Assembly (NCBI RefSeq): GCF_000482545.1 | Contig: NZ_KI519454.1 | Coordinates: forward strand, 248,001 to 312,000 | Reading direction: 5' to 3' | Origin: Arthrobacter sp. 35W | GTDB lineage: Bacteria > Actinomycetota > Actinomycetes > Actinomycetales > Micrococcaceae | Length of the DNA stretch: 64,000 bases | Part shown: positions 25,024 through 34,258 of the stretch, one piece after another | Layout: each line of letters opens with the position of its first letter | How positions within the stretch are numbered: position 1 is the stretch's first letter | Notes under the pieces: generated by a model | What the model was told of the DNA's origin: nothing | Seen by the model: only the letters and a program-made list of their open reading frames with translations | Database searches by the model: none | Made by a program: the position numbers and the translations under genes

Positions 25024-26979
25024 TCAGGCCTTTAGCCGGTTCAGATGTTTCTGGAGGCTGCTGATGACGCGGGCGTGTCTAGCCACTTCGCTGTCCCAGC
25101 CGCGCTCGAGCGCGTCATCTCTGAGTTCGGTTTCGTCGTGCATTTGCGACTCGATCTGGGGCAGGAATTCAGTGCTGGTGGTGTAGTTATCGCATTGTTC
25201 GCAGATGTTGGCGTAGGGGCAGGCTTCGGCGGCGAGGTGGCGCGAACAATACCCGTGGGCGACGCGCGTTTTGAGCATTTCGCTGTGAAGCCATTCGATG
25301 CGTTCGGGCACGATTGGCCGGTCGCTGACCACGAGGGGAAGTTGCCGGGTTTCGCGGATCCTGGCCATCGCCGAGTCGTATGACGCACGTACGGTGGTGT
25401 CGGCGAGGTGGGCGTAGCGGGTCGTCATCTCGGGGGTGACGTGGCCCAGCAGCGCCATGAGGGCCTGTAGGGTCATGCCGGCGTTGACGAGTTCGGTGGC
25501 GTAGGTGTGGCGGAGTTGGTGCGGGGTGACGTGCTCGGGTGTTCCGTCGTGGCGGACGAGCCCGGCAGCCCGCACCGCGTCGTCAAGGCCGCGGCGGATC
25601 CGGGTTGCTCCGATTCGGGTGCCGCGCAGGGTGAACAGGAAGTCTGCGGGCCGGCCGGTGCGCGGATGCGGCAGTGCCCGCTGGGAACCCCGTTCGCCCA
25701 TCCATCGGTCCAGAGCGGCCAGGGTCGCGTCATCGAGAGGGACCACGCGCTCGGTGTTGAGTTTGCCTAGCGGGACCTTGAGCCAAGTGCCGTGACCGGG
25801 CAGGTCCCAGAGGCAGTCGAGCTCGAGGTCGAGTAGTTCCCCGAGCCGCAGGCCGCCGCCTCGCAACAGGGTGATCCCTGCGCGGGCAGCTGTGTCGGGG
25901 AGGTTTGCGACGGCTTTCATCAGGGCGCTGTCCGTTTGTGGGGCCAGTGCCCTGGGCAACGGTGCTGGCGGCCGCGGAATGTCCGCGCGGTGGACAACGG
26001 TCTCGGCCGGCCGGCCGGCCCATCCCCAGGCGGTGAGGTCATCGAAGAAGCTTCGCAGGTTGATCACCGCGTGCATATGGTGAGTGACAGAGATCCGTTC
26101 CCCGCGTCCCCGCCGTCCTTGGGAGAGTCGGGTTGCATCCCAGGCCAGGAATTCTTCGAGGTGCGCGCGGGTGAGGTCCGTCAGTTCGCGGCATTCGGGG
26201 TGTTTCCCGGAAAGCCAAGCCGCCAGCAGGGTCAGGTGTTCGGCCCGGGAGACAACAGTGGCAGGGCGCAGTGTCGCGGAGATGGTCGTGAGGTAGCGGG
26301 CGATGACGGGGCGGATCAGCGGCTGCGGCACCCCGTCGGCCCGCTGCGCCGGCGTCCGCTCCCGGTGGTTCGGGTGAACGGGCGGACTGTCCGTGACTCC
26401 TAGCTGATAGCAGAGCTTTCGCAGGCAGCGGTGCTGACCGCCGAGGACTCGGCGCGTGCGCGGCGCCAGCAGCGTCGATGTTGCGATAGCCTGCTCCACT
26501 GCATCCAGATCGGCGTCCGTCATGGATTCCAGATTGACGCCGCGGGTCATGCAAAGCAGCGGAAACGCGTTGCCGACGACGCGTTGTGCCCATTCCGCGC
26601 TCCAGTCGAAGGCTGCAGCCGCCCGGCGAACGGCGGTGTCATCGTCCGGATGCAGCCGAGCCCAGAGCGAGAAATGAGTGCCCTTGCCTTTGAGCGTGAG
26701 CAACTCCAGATCGGGGAGGAGCCGATTGGTGGCAAAGCACCAGGACAGGAAGGTCCAGGCGTCGAAGCGATTGATCTGCAGCAGGCGTTCGTCGACGGGA
26801 CGACGCATCCACTCCATCGGATCCGGGCAGTTTTTCAGGAAAGCAGCCGCCTGCCGGCGGCGCAGGTACTTTGCCTGCGGACCGCAGGAAAGTTCCGTGA
26901 CGAACCGGAAGTAGTCCTCGCACAGATCTGTCCCACCGGGCGCCGGATAGAGGAGGGGTTTAGTGACAGGAGACATCAT
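25024..26979 (-). CDS. Large tyrosine recombinase (TnpB-like)
   Basis: 651 aa. The start is the ATG at 26979 overlapping the stop of the upstream recombinase (ATGA), giving MMSPVTKPLL. A long N-terminal region of about 300 residues precedes a core-binding segment and the catalytic domain: Arg in GLRLGELLDL, HQLRHTY (HxxR) and LLGHVTPEMTTRYAHL (His, Tyr nucleophile). A Cys/His cluster YCSRHLAAEACPYANICEQC follows near the C-terminus, then a basic end HARVISSLQKHLNRLKA. Size and C-terminal zinc-like cluster match the TnpB class that works with a smaller partner. Intact, so potentially active. Confidence 0.85.
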   Translation of the reverse strand: MMSPVTKPLLYPAPGGTDLCEDYFRFVTELSCGPQAKYLRRRQAAAFLKNCPDPMEWMRRPVDERLLQINRFDAWTFLSWCFATNRLLPDLELLTLKGKGTHFSLWARLHPDDDTAVRRAAAAFDWSAEWAQRVVGNAFPLLCMTRGVNLESMTDADLDAVEQAIATSTLLAPRTRRVLGGQHRCLRKLCYQLGVTDSPPVHPNHRERTPAQRADGVPQPLIRPVIARYLTTISATLRPATVVSRAEHLTLLAAWLSGKHPECRELTDLTRAHLEEFLAWDATRLSQGRRGRGERISVTHHMHAVINLRSFFDDLTAWGWAGRPAETVVHRADIPRPPAPLPRALAPQTDSALMKAVANLPDTAARAGITLLRGGGLRLGELLDLELDCLWDLPGHGTWLKVPLGKLNTERVVPLDDATLAALDRWMGERGSQRALPHPRTGRPADFLFTLRGTRIGATRIRRGLDDAVRAAGLVRHDGTPEHVTPHQLRHTYATELVNAGMTLQALMALLGHVTPEMTTRYAHLADTTVRASYDSAMARIRETRQLPLVVSDRPIVPERIEWLHSEMLKTRVAHGYCSRHLAAEACPYANICEQCDNYTTSTEFLPQIESQMHDETELRDDALERGWDSEVARHARVISSLQKHLNRLKA

Positions 26980-28031
26980 GACTCCAATCGTGATCTGGCA
27001 GCCGCGTACTCCTCGGCCAGCGTTGTTGCCGACAGATGGACATAGCCAGCGGTCGTCTCGGGGCTGGCGTGGCCCATGAGGTCGCGCAGCACCAGTAGGT
27101 CGATTCCGGCAGCTGCGAGTTCCGTTCCATAGGTATGGCGCAGCCGGTGCGGACGGACGAGCGGAGTGCCTGCCCGCAGCCGGTGGGTGCGGAAAATGCG
27201 CCGCAGACCTGCCTCGGTCAAGGCCTGGCCGGTGGTCGGTCCGCGCAACACCACAAAGCATTCAACGGCACTGCAGCCGGCCGGACGCTCGGTGCGCAGG
27301 TAGGACGCCAGTTCCGTGAAGAACGACGGGTCGACCGGCACGACACGTTCCTTTCCGCCCTTGCCCGTAACCCTGACCCGCCGCAGACCAAAATCAACGT
27401 TGGCCAGCGGCAGCAGTCGTACCTCTGATGCTCGCAGTCCGCCCAGTAGCATCAACAGCGCTATCGAACGGTCACGGGCGGTTAGAAGATCGGCGATGAA
27501 AATGGTCACCTGGGCAGGATCCAGGGCAAAGGGAAGCCTCTTTGCCTCACGCACTAGTTTCCCCCCGCCACGCTCACGGCCCTTGCCCAGATGCCCCAGC
27601 AGTCCGCGCCGCATGGCACGGAAGCCGGAAGAACGCCGCGCGGCAGGGACCGGGTTCGCGTTCGCAACACCGGCTATCACGGCGTAGTCGTACAGGCTCC
27701 GCACCGCAGCAATCCGCCGGTTCATCGTCGCCGGTGCTGCGCCTGCGCGCGAAGTGAGCCGGACAACTGTACCGCCGGAATTCTTTTGCGGTTGCTGCTG
27801 CCAATCGAGGTAATCGAACAAATCAGTCGGGGCGACATCTGCCAGCCCGAGCCGTCGCTCCATGAGAAAACGCAGGAAGTTCAGCAAGTCGAACGCATAC
27901 GCCCGGCGCGTCGCGGGCGAGAAATTCCTCGTGGTCAAATGGGCAAGGAATCCGTTGACCAGTTCCCCGGCGCCGTCGGCGGCACCCGTGATTATGTGCC
28001 CGTTCCCTGACGTGGCAACCTGCAGTCCCAT
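26976..28031 (-). CDS. Tyrosine recombinase (TnpA-like)
   Basis: 351 aa integrase-family recombinase. SAM-like N-terminal domain (VNGFLAHLTTRNFSPATRRAY), catalytic residues in GLRASEVRLL (Arg), HRLRHTYGTEL (HxxR) and LMGHASPETTAGYVHL (His and Tyr). First gene of the pair and translationally coupled to the larger recombinase. No third recombinase is present, unlike recombinase-in-trio elements. Confidence 0.88.
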   Translation of the reverse strand: MGLQVATSGNGHIITGAADGAGELVNGFLAHLTTRNFSPATRRAYAFDLLNFLRFLMERRLGLADVAPTDLFDYLDWQQQPQKNSGGTVVRLTSRAGAAPATMNRRIAAVRSLYDYAVIAGVANANPVPAARRSSGFRAMRRGLLGHLGKGRERGGGKLVREAKRLPFALDPAQVTIFIADLLTARDRSIALLMLLGGLRASEVRLLPLANVDFGLRRVRVTGKGGKERVVPVDPSFFTELASYLRTERPAGCSAVECFVVLRGPTTGQALTEAGLRRIFRTHRLRAGTPLVRPHRLRHTYGTELAAAGIDLLVLRDLMGHASPETTAGYVHLSATTLAEEYAAARSRLES

Positions 28032-28132
28032 TCGTCCTCCTCCGGCAGGACTGTTTCCAGTCTCCTACTGCCACGACGGCATTCGGGGCTTCTGGAAATT
28101 CGTGGCGTGTCCGGTCATCGAGGGCCGGTTAA

Positions 28133-28326
28133 CTGATTTGCGTTTGATGTGTTTGATGGCGGTGTTGTTCGCTTCGACTTTTCCGGTGGTGGCGCCGGTG
28201 GTGATGAGGACTTCGATTTCCTTCCACCACCGGCAAATGGTCCGCCAAAGCCGGGTTGTTTCGGGCTGGTTGGATGCTTGAACCAGCGTTTCGAGCTGTG
28301 CCCTGGCCAGTTCCGCATCTTCCAGG
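28133..28326 (-). pseudogene. ISL3 transposase, middle fragment with the catalytic Glu
   Basis: Reads LEDAELARAQLETLVQASN, a short stretch, then TTRLWRTICRWWKEIEVLIT and TGKVEANNTAIKHIKRK. Holds the third DDE residue (Glu of KVEANN). Joined in frame to the fragment at 30471 once one CCAGG copy and the IS21 element are removed. Confidence 0.85.
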
Positions 28327-28390
28327 TGTCAACGCCAACCGAAAATAGGGCCATTGTTGCCAACTGAAAACTGGGCCACGGTGTGTTGTT

Positions 28391-29161
28391 TCAGTGTGCC
28401 AGATTCTGTGGCTTGATCCGGCCCTGAAGCCGGTAGCTGTTGCCGGTGAGGTTGATGACCTCGGCGTGGCGGACGATCCTGTCGATCATCGCCGAGGCGA
28501 TCGTGGCGTCGCCGAACACGTCGGCCCAGCGGCTGAACGCCAGGTTGCTGGTCAGGATCAGCGAGGCCCTCTCGTAGCGGGAGGCGACGAGCTGGAAGAA
28601 CAGGTTCGCGGAGTCCTGGTCAAACGGGATGTAGCCCACCTCGTCAATGACGAGGAGCTTGTAGCGGCGGAGTTTGGCCAGCTCGGCGGCCAACTGCCCG
28701 CGGGCGTGGGCCTCGGCCAGGCGGGCCACCCAGCCGGTCGCCGAGTCGAAGAGGACCCGGTGCCCGGCCTGGGCGGCCCGGGTCGCAATCCCGACCGCGA
28801 GATGGGTTTTCCCGGTGCCCGGCGGGCCCAGCAGCACGACGTTCTTCGCCTCCTCCAGGAACACCCCGGTGCCCAGATGGGCGATCAGGGACCGGTCCGC
28901 GGCCGGCTGGTGCTCGAAGTTGAAGTCCTCCAGCATCTTGTGGCCCGGGAACCTGGCGGCCTTGATCCGCAGCGCCGAACCGGAGGCCTCGCGTTCGGCA
29001 ACCTCACGGGAGAGGACGGCGGCCAGGTATTCCTCATGGGTCCAGCCCGCCTCCCGGGCGGTGTCGGCCAGGGGCCGGTAGCCGTCCCCGATCCGTGGGG
29101 CCCGCAGGGCGCGGGCGTAGTACTCAATGTCCTTCCCCGCACCAGCGGCCTGCGCCTTCAT
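28391..29161 (-). CDS. istB: IS21 ATP-binding helper protein IstB
   Basis: 256 aa AAA+ ATPase that assists the IstA transposase with target DNA. Walker A GPPGTGKTH near residue 112, Walker B LLVIDEVGYIPF, sensor-like ILTSNLAFSRW, and IDRIVRHAEVI typical of IstB. Four-base overlap with istA. Appears intact. Confidence 0.95.
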   Translation of the reverse strand: MKAQAAGAGKDIEYYARALRAPRIGDGYRPLADTAREAGWTHEEYLAAVLSREVAEREASGSALRIKAARFPGHKMLEDFNFEHQPAADRSLIAHLGTGVFLEEAKNVVLLGPPGTGKTHLAVGIATRAAQAGHRVLFDSATGWVARLAEAHARGQLAAELAKLRRYKLLVIDEVGYIPFDQDSANLFFQLVASRYERASLILTSNLAFSRWADVFGDATIASAMIDRIVRHAEVINLTGNSYRLQGRIKPQNLAH

Positions 29162-30408
29162 CCGGCCGCCCCGGCCAGCTCGCGGGCACGGCCGGCACTG
29201 GAGAGCCCGAAGGCCTCGTCATAGACCGAGAGGTCGCGTTCCTGAACGACCGCCTGCCCCGGCGGCCGCCGGGCCGCATTGGCGCGGTAGTCGCGGCGAA
29301 GCAGCGCGGCCTTGGCCACGTGGGCCGGATCGGTGAAGATCTGGTGCCTGGCCCATCGGCGTTCATGCCGGGCCAACACCGTGGTGCCAACGGTGACCGT
29401 GATCGTGTCCAAGTCCGCAGTGACCTGCACGATCCGCCCGATCGCCGACGGGTCCACCGAATAGTCGTTGGAGAACACGCGCACGTAGTAGTCCCTCGGC
29501 AGGCGCACCTCCTTGCGGAACACCGCCAACGGGGCGACCGGGCCCAGCGGGCGCATCGCGGCCCGGTCCGTGCCCACCAGGTCCGCCGGGGCGCCGTGGC
29601 GGAAACGGGTATAGCGGGCGTTGGCCTTGGGCAGCCACGCGTCGAGCTGGTCATTGAAGTCGTGCGGGTCAAGGAAGTCGCGCCCGGGCATGAACCCGCG
29701 GCGGAAGAATCCGTTCATCCGCTCCACCATGCCCTTGAACTCCGGATCCCTGGGCGGCAGCAGCTTGATCTCGGTGCCCAGCACCCCGGCGAATGCGCTG
29801 GCCGCCTCCGTGAGTTTGCCGCGGCCGATGCCGGTTTCGTTGTCCCACAGCAGCCTGGCCGGGACCGCGGCGGCGTCTTGGAGTAGTTCCCACATGCCAC
29901 CGAGGAGGTCCTCGGTGGTGCGGGTGGGGATCATGCGGGCCTGCACGAACCCGGAGTACGTGGACGTCATCACCAGCACCGGCGGCTTGCCCTCCTGCCC
30001 ATGGCCCAGGGGCAGCGGCTGGTGCGGGAACCACAGGTCGCACTGGACCGTTTTGCCAGGCTGGTGCACGAGCCGGTCCGCCGGGTCCGCCGGTGCGTAC
30101 TCGGGCCTGATCGTCGCGATCTTGGCCCGGAACAGCGACGCGGACCCGACCCAGCCGACCCGTTCGGCCAACACCGTGGCCGGCATCGTCGGCGTGCCGG
30201 CCAGCAGCCGGCGGACGTCCTTCTCGAACGCGTCGAACGAGGACCCGGCAGGTTTGCGTTCATACCGCGGGGCCGTCTCGGCGGCCAGGGCCCGGTCGAC
30301 GGTTCCCCTCGAGACCCCGAGCTGTTTCGCCAGCTCCCGCTTGGAGATTCTCTCGTTCGCGTACCGGTGGCGGATAGTTGCCCAATCATCCAAAGTAATC
30401 ACCTTCAA
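29158..30408 (-). CDS. istA: IS21 transposase IstA
   Basis: 416 aa. N-terminal HTH (SKRELAKQLGVSRGTVDRAL), then an RNase H-fold domain with the DDE residues visible in QCDLWFP, LLWDNETG and KGMVERMNGFF, and a beta-rich C-terminal domain (DYYVRVFSNDYSVDPSAIGR). First gene of the element. Appears intact, so this is the youngest active-looking insertion here. Confidence 0.95.
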   Translation of the reverse strand: MKVITLDDWATIRHRYANERISKRELAKQLGVSRGTVDRALAAETAPRYERKPAGSSFDAFEKDVRRLLAGTPTMPATVLAERVGWVGSASLFRAKIATIRPEYAPADPADRLVHQPGKTVQCDLWFPHQPLPLGHGQEGKPPVLVMTSTYSGFVQARMIPTRTTEDLLGGMWELLQDAAAVPARLLWDNETGIGRGKLTEAASAFAGVLGTEIKLLPPRDPEFKGMVERMNGFFRRGFMPGRDFLDPHDFNDQLDAWLPKANARYTRFRHGAPADLVGTDRAAMRPLGPVAPLAVFRKEVRLPRDYYVRVFSNDYSVDPSAIGRIVQVTADLDTITVTVGTTVLARHERRWARHQIFTDPAHVAKAALLRRDYRANAARRPPGQAVVQERDLSVYDEAFGLSSAGRARELAGAAG

Positions 30409-30470
30409 TGGTGTCAGGTGGCCCCATTTTCAGTTGGCGATTCTGGCCCTATTTTCGGTTGGCGTCGACA

Positions 30471-31503
30471 CCAGGGATCCGGTGCGCAACACGACCCGGA
30501 CTTGTTCCTTCACCTCCCACGCTGCCTTGAGTTTCCCGGTCGGGTCGTCGGTGGCGAAGACGTCCTCCAGCCGGGCCCGGGCATTGTCGGAGAGGGTGTC
30601 GCCGGCGCGCAGGAGCAGCATCCGGGGCGCCCACGCCGGATCTTGCGTCCGGCCCCGGCGGCCATGCACCTGGTGGGAGAGCTGCTGGCGGACCTCGGTC
30701 ATGGCCTGGTTCGCCAGGGAGATGAGATGGAAGTGGTCGACCGAGACCGCCGTTCTGGGCAGCCACATCCGCAACGCCTTTCTGAACGCAGCCGACGGGT
30801 CGATGGCGACGACCTGCACGCCGAGCCGCCACTGCAGCGGGCGTTTGAGCAGCCAGGCACCGACCCCGGTGTGGTCACGGCCGTCCACAACCCCCAGGCC
30901 CTGTCCTGTATCGAGGTCAACGATGGTTGTCATCCACGGTTCAATCCGCTTCCACGCACTCGTTTCTGGGTCCTTGAAGTAGCGCACGGACCGGAACCGG
31001 TGCTCATCAATGCCGAGCATCCGTGGTCTCAAGGAATCAACGTCCGCCAGCGTGAGCAGGCAGGCCTCGTTCACCGCAGCCCTGACCATCCACCAGGACA
31101 CAGCGAACCCAGCAGCTGTCTCGGACATCGCCCGGCCGGAGCGGATCACAGCATCCACCAAATGATCCCGGAGCCTGCCAGTGGAGCGCGCCCGGGACGG
31201 GACCTGGCTGGTGGATTCAAAGAATGACAGCCGTTCACATGCCAACTCTTGGCAGTACCACCGGTACTTGGACCAGATGACTTCAATGGCGCCGGCGACC
31301 GGGATGTCGCGGATGCGTTGGAAGCGGCGTTCCTTTCTGCGCGTGGCCACCACGCCACAACTGGGGCACCCTGGTGGCTGCTCGCTTTCAACAAGGACCT
31401 GGCGGCCACCATCAGCGGTCAAGCTCGTTGAGATGACGCGGTAGTCGGGCAGATTGAAAAGCGTGGTGGCAGCGTCGACTGCCATGACGGTAGGCTCGTT
31501 CAC
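30471..31503 (-). pseudogene. ISL3 transposase, N-terminal fragment
   Basis: About 344 codons from a GTG at 31503. A zinc-ribbon-like start (CPSCGVVATRRKERRFQRIRD), a KYRWYC/ACERLSFFE cysteine pair, then LGIDEHRF and VVAIDPSAAFRKAL with two of the three DDE acidic residues. It runs into IS21 sequence after RTGSL. Continues at 28133-28326. Confidence 0.9.
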
Positions 31504-31719
31504 GGCTCGTGGTCCTGTTCAGGTTGAATGCGTAGATAACACTCATCCCAGCAAGGCCACGGGCCCTTTGCATAGCTACATCACGAACTCAAACCCCCAC
31601 CAAACCCGAAGAGCCCCGTAAACCGACAGCCACCCACCTCAACAGGGGGTACTTAAGAGATACAAGCCGATGAAGGTTGACTCTTAATTGTGGGTTTCAT
31701 CACCAACCGCGAATAGTCC

Positions 31720-33015
31720 CTAAACCACCGACCCCGCAAAGCCACCGGACTGCACATCGTCTGGAAGATCGGGAGCCTTCCTTCGATGGTCTCTACTTCT
31801 CAACGTCAACATACGAAATGTCACAAAGACCGCTGCACCCCATTCGCTTGCAAGTACACCAACGAGCATTGATCTGAAATCACCTGTCAGAACAACGATG
31901 AAGATGCCGACGAGAATACCCGAAAGCCCGGCCAGAGCTGTATAGAGTACGCCACGACTATCATCCAGCACATACAAAACAGCCGTCGTCACTGTAGAAA
32001 CGTACGCAGCGGCAGGAAGAACGAGAGCCTCAATCCTAAGGAGCGGAATAGCTTCGGCAAATCCCTCACCATAAAAGAGGCCTATGATTAAAGGTGCCGA
32101 GAGCCAAAGAGCAATACAAGCAAAGGATCCGAGACCAAATGCCACTGACGCACCAGTAAATGCCCTGCTCCAAATTGACATCGAATTATGCCGCTTGAGG
32201 CTGGACGCAATTCGCGGCAAGAGTGCCACCGCAAAGGCGTCAAGAGTTGACTGGGTAGCTCGGACGAACTTGTCGCCAGCAGAGAACAGACCCAAATTAT
32301 GGGGCGAAACGACCGATGAATAGATTAGAGCCGCGCCTTGTCCGTACGACGTTGTCAGAGTGCGGGCAAAAAAGCTGGGCGCCCCCAATCTTAGGAGATC
32401 GACCAGTGTGACCCAATGTAATCTATGTCTGCTGAAACCCCGGACTTGGGTCCAACTCAGAATTGAGCTAATCACGACCGATACTGCGAGACAGGACATG
32501 ACAGTAATGGGCGAAGGAATCACCGGAAGAATGATTAGAAGAGCGGCCAGGTAGAAGATTCGGCCAATCATCTGATATGCCGCAATACGACCAAATAATC
32601 CACGGCCAGTGAGGATCCACTCTTCGCCGGTCGACGACAATCCGCCAACAAAAAGGCCAACGAGCACTAGTAAAAGAACGTCAGGGGCATCTGTAAAAAT
32701 GCCGATTCCCAAGGACACGATTAGGAAAGACAATACAATAGACCGCAGTGCTACATATGCGAGTCTTAGCTCTTTAGTTTCTTCACCACGAGCTGCGCGT
32801 CCCGCCAGCATTTGAGATAGTCCGAAATCCACGAGGGCTGAGCCAAAAAAATATGCAGAAGCAGCTACGGCAAGTAGGCCAGTACCCTGTACGCCAAGAG
32901 TGCGAGCGCAGAGAGGAACCGTCACTATAGTGACGACGAACTGCCCATACTTTCCCAGGACTACGTATATCGTGTCCCGAAAGATCTTCAAGACGACGGA
33001 TTTTCGACCAGTCAA
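31720..33015 (-). CDS. Wzx-type polysaccharide flippase
   Basis: 431 aa, about twelve membrane helices, starting with a short basic N-terminus and IYVVLGKYGQFVVTIVTVPL, the opening of MOP-superfamily lipid-linked oligosaccharide exporters. It should flip the undecaprenyl-PP repeat unit for polymerisation. Part of a minus-strand run with the glycosyltransferases at 33101-36490; AT-rich composition shared with them. Convergent to the ISL3 complex. Family is clear from topology; substrate unknown. Confidence 0.85.
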   Translation of the reverse strand: MTGRKSVVLKIFRDTIYVVLGKYGQFVVTIVTVPLCARTLGVQGTGLLAVAASAYFFGSALVDFGLSQMLAGRAARGEETKELRLAYVALRSIVLSFLIVSLGIGIFTDAPDVLLLVLVGLFVGGLSSTGEEWILTGRGLFGRIAAYQMIGRIFYLAALLIILPVIPSPITVMSCLAVSVVISSILSWTQVRGFSRHRLHWVTLVDLLRLGAPSFFARTLTTSYGQGAALIYSSVVSPHNLGLFSAGDKFVRATQSTLDAFAVALLPRIASSLKRHNSMSIWSRAFTGASVAFGLGSFACIALWLSAPLIIGLFYGEGFAEAIPLLRIEALVLPAAAYVSTVTTAVLYVLDDSRGVLYTALAGLSGILVGIFIVVLTGDFRSMLVGVLASEWGAAVFVTFRMLTLRSRDHRRKAPDLPDDVQSGGFAGSVV

Positions 33016-33100
33016 AGCATACCTTCAGATTCTAGGACGTATGATCATATGTAAGGAGCGCAATCGGCATAGCCGTTGAAAGCAGTCAAAGGCTAGGCCT

Positions 33101-34258
33101 TCAACTAAGTGAACTCGTTCCGATTGTAATTTCAAATGCAGTCTTCATTCGAGAACCAATATGTTCCGGAAAATATTGAGTGGCATTCTCTCGGGCCATT
33201 TCTCCCAATGCGCTACGCCTTGACGCATCCTTGGCGAGCTCGCACATTGCTTCCGAAAGACTCTCCATATTGCGCGGCTCGAATAGCACCCCTGTTACGC
33301 CATCCTCGATTGTCTCCAAGGGGCCACCCTCACCCGAAGCAATAACGGCAAGTCCGGTCGCCATTCCTTGCGCGACCACTTGGCCAAAGGGTTCGGGAAT
33401 AATGCTTGCGTGAACTAGGATGTCCCAGGCAGCCATGCGAGAGTAGACATCCTCAACATGCCCAGTGAACGTGACGCGCGACGAAAGACCAAGTTCATGC
33501 ACCAGATCGTGGAGTGATTTCTCATACTCTTCTTCACCGAATAGCGGTCCGCCGACTATTTCCAGTGTGGTGCTTCCATCAGGAAATGCCATAGCAAATG
33601 CTCGGATGGCCAATTCTTGGCCCTTCCACTCCGTAAGTCGTCCCACTATGCCAAGCGCAATGGTGGATTGAGAGGCGGCGTTGGGTTGTGAAATGGGAAT
33701 ACTCGGTTTCAAAACCGGGCTCGCCACAACAGTGCGGATCTTTTGGCGCCGTGAAGTCGGCACTGTCTCAAGTGTTGATCGGGAATTGGCAACAATTCCG
33801 CGGGGAACGACCTTCATCAGAGTCCGCTCAAGTAGAACTCCGCCGCGAGACATGAAGTCAGTTGAAATTCGATCTCGAACGTGAAAAACAATTGGAGTAT
33901 GAAACCACAGCGAAGCCATGGAGACAATAACATGTCCTTTCATGGAGTTCGAAACCACTACATCTGGTTTGAAGGCGCGAATATGACGTGCAACCGACAT
34001 CGAATATTTAATTACGCCGAATACCTGGGCCAGGGCGTTGAGTGAGAGTTTGACCTTCTTGCGGTCAAACTCTCGAGTCTCGCTCGGCATTTCGACAACC
34101 GAAACTTCGATGCCAGAAGACTCCAATTCTCCTACCAGCGGGCCGTTCTCGCCCAACAGAACTAGACTTGATGTACCAGTCAATGACGGCACCGTGTTCA
34201 GAAGGGCTATCTCAGCACCTGACATTCGGGCGCAATGGTCAAAGAATACAGCTCTCAT
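33101..34258 (-). CDS. GT4-family glycosyltransferase
   Basis: 385 aa GT-B enzyme. N-terminal DHCARMSGAEIALL (glycine-rich acceptor loop), VGRLTEWKGQELAIRAF starting the donor domain, and EPFGQVVAQGMATGLAVIAS with the EX7E-type donor motif. Retaining transfer of a sugar from an NDP donor to the growing EPS repeat unit on the cytoplasmic face is expected. Start overlaps the upstream gene by 4 bp (ATGA). Donor not predictable from the sequence. Confidence 0.85.
   Translation of the reverse strand: MRAVFFDHCARMSGAEIALLNTVPSLTGTSSLVLLGENGPLVGELESSGIEVSVVEMPSETREFDRKKVKLSLNALAQVFGVIKYSMSVARHIRAFKPDVVVSNSMKGHVIVSMASLWFHTPIVFHVRDRISTDFMSRGGVLLERTLMKVVPRGIVANSRSTLETVPTSRRQKIRTVVASPVLKPSIPISQPNAASQSTIALGIVGRLTEWKGQELAIRAFAMAFPDGSTTLEIVGGPLFGEEEYEKSLHDLVHELGLSSRVTFTGHVEDVYSRMAAWDILVHASIIPEPFGQVVAQGMATGLAVIASGEGGPLETIEDGVTGVLFEPRNMESLSEAMCELAKDASRRSALGEMARENATQYFPEHIGSRMKTAFEITIGTSSLS

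Larger units (their letters stand above)
24981..28132. mobile_element. Two-recombinase insertion element with TTAACCGGCC ends
   Basis: About 3.15 kb bounded by inverted TTAACCGGCC (24981-24990 and 28123-28132), the similarity running on to TTCG/CTCG. It carries only two minus-strand tyrosine recombinase genes. It lies inside the ISL3 transposase codons between IKHIKRK and ARGYRNP. About six extra bases around the junction (TCAG on one side, AA on the other) may be coupling sequence or a short duplication; exact borders are uncertain. Layout resembles TnpA/TnpB of Tn554 or bipartite tyrosine-recombinase modules. Confidence 0.75.
28327..30470. mobile_element. IS21-family element with CCAGG target duplication
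   Basis: Both ends begin TGTC(A/G)ACGCCAACCGAAAATA and have an inner GCCAACTGAAAA repeat; direct CCAGG copies flank it (28322-28326 and 30471-30475). It carries istA and istB on the minus strand. Removing it restores the ISL3 reading frame exactly, so its insertion is later than ISL3. Confidence 0.92.
24862..31615. mobile_element. ISL3-family element, interrupted by two later insertions
   Basis: Ends are GGCTCTTGGTGGTTCGTGGG at 24862 and the complement of GGCTCTTCGGGTTTGGTGGG finishing at 31615, matching inverted repeats of ISL3 type. Removing 24981-28132 and 28327-30475 (insert plus one target copy) joins three blocks of one ISL3 transposase in frame on the minus strand. The original element would be about 1.45 kb. 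No clear 8-bp target duplication is left at the outer ends. It sits between the convergent Wzy-like and Wzx-like genes. Confidence 0.85.
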
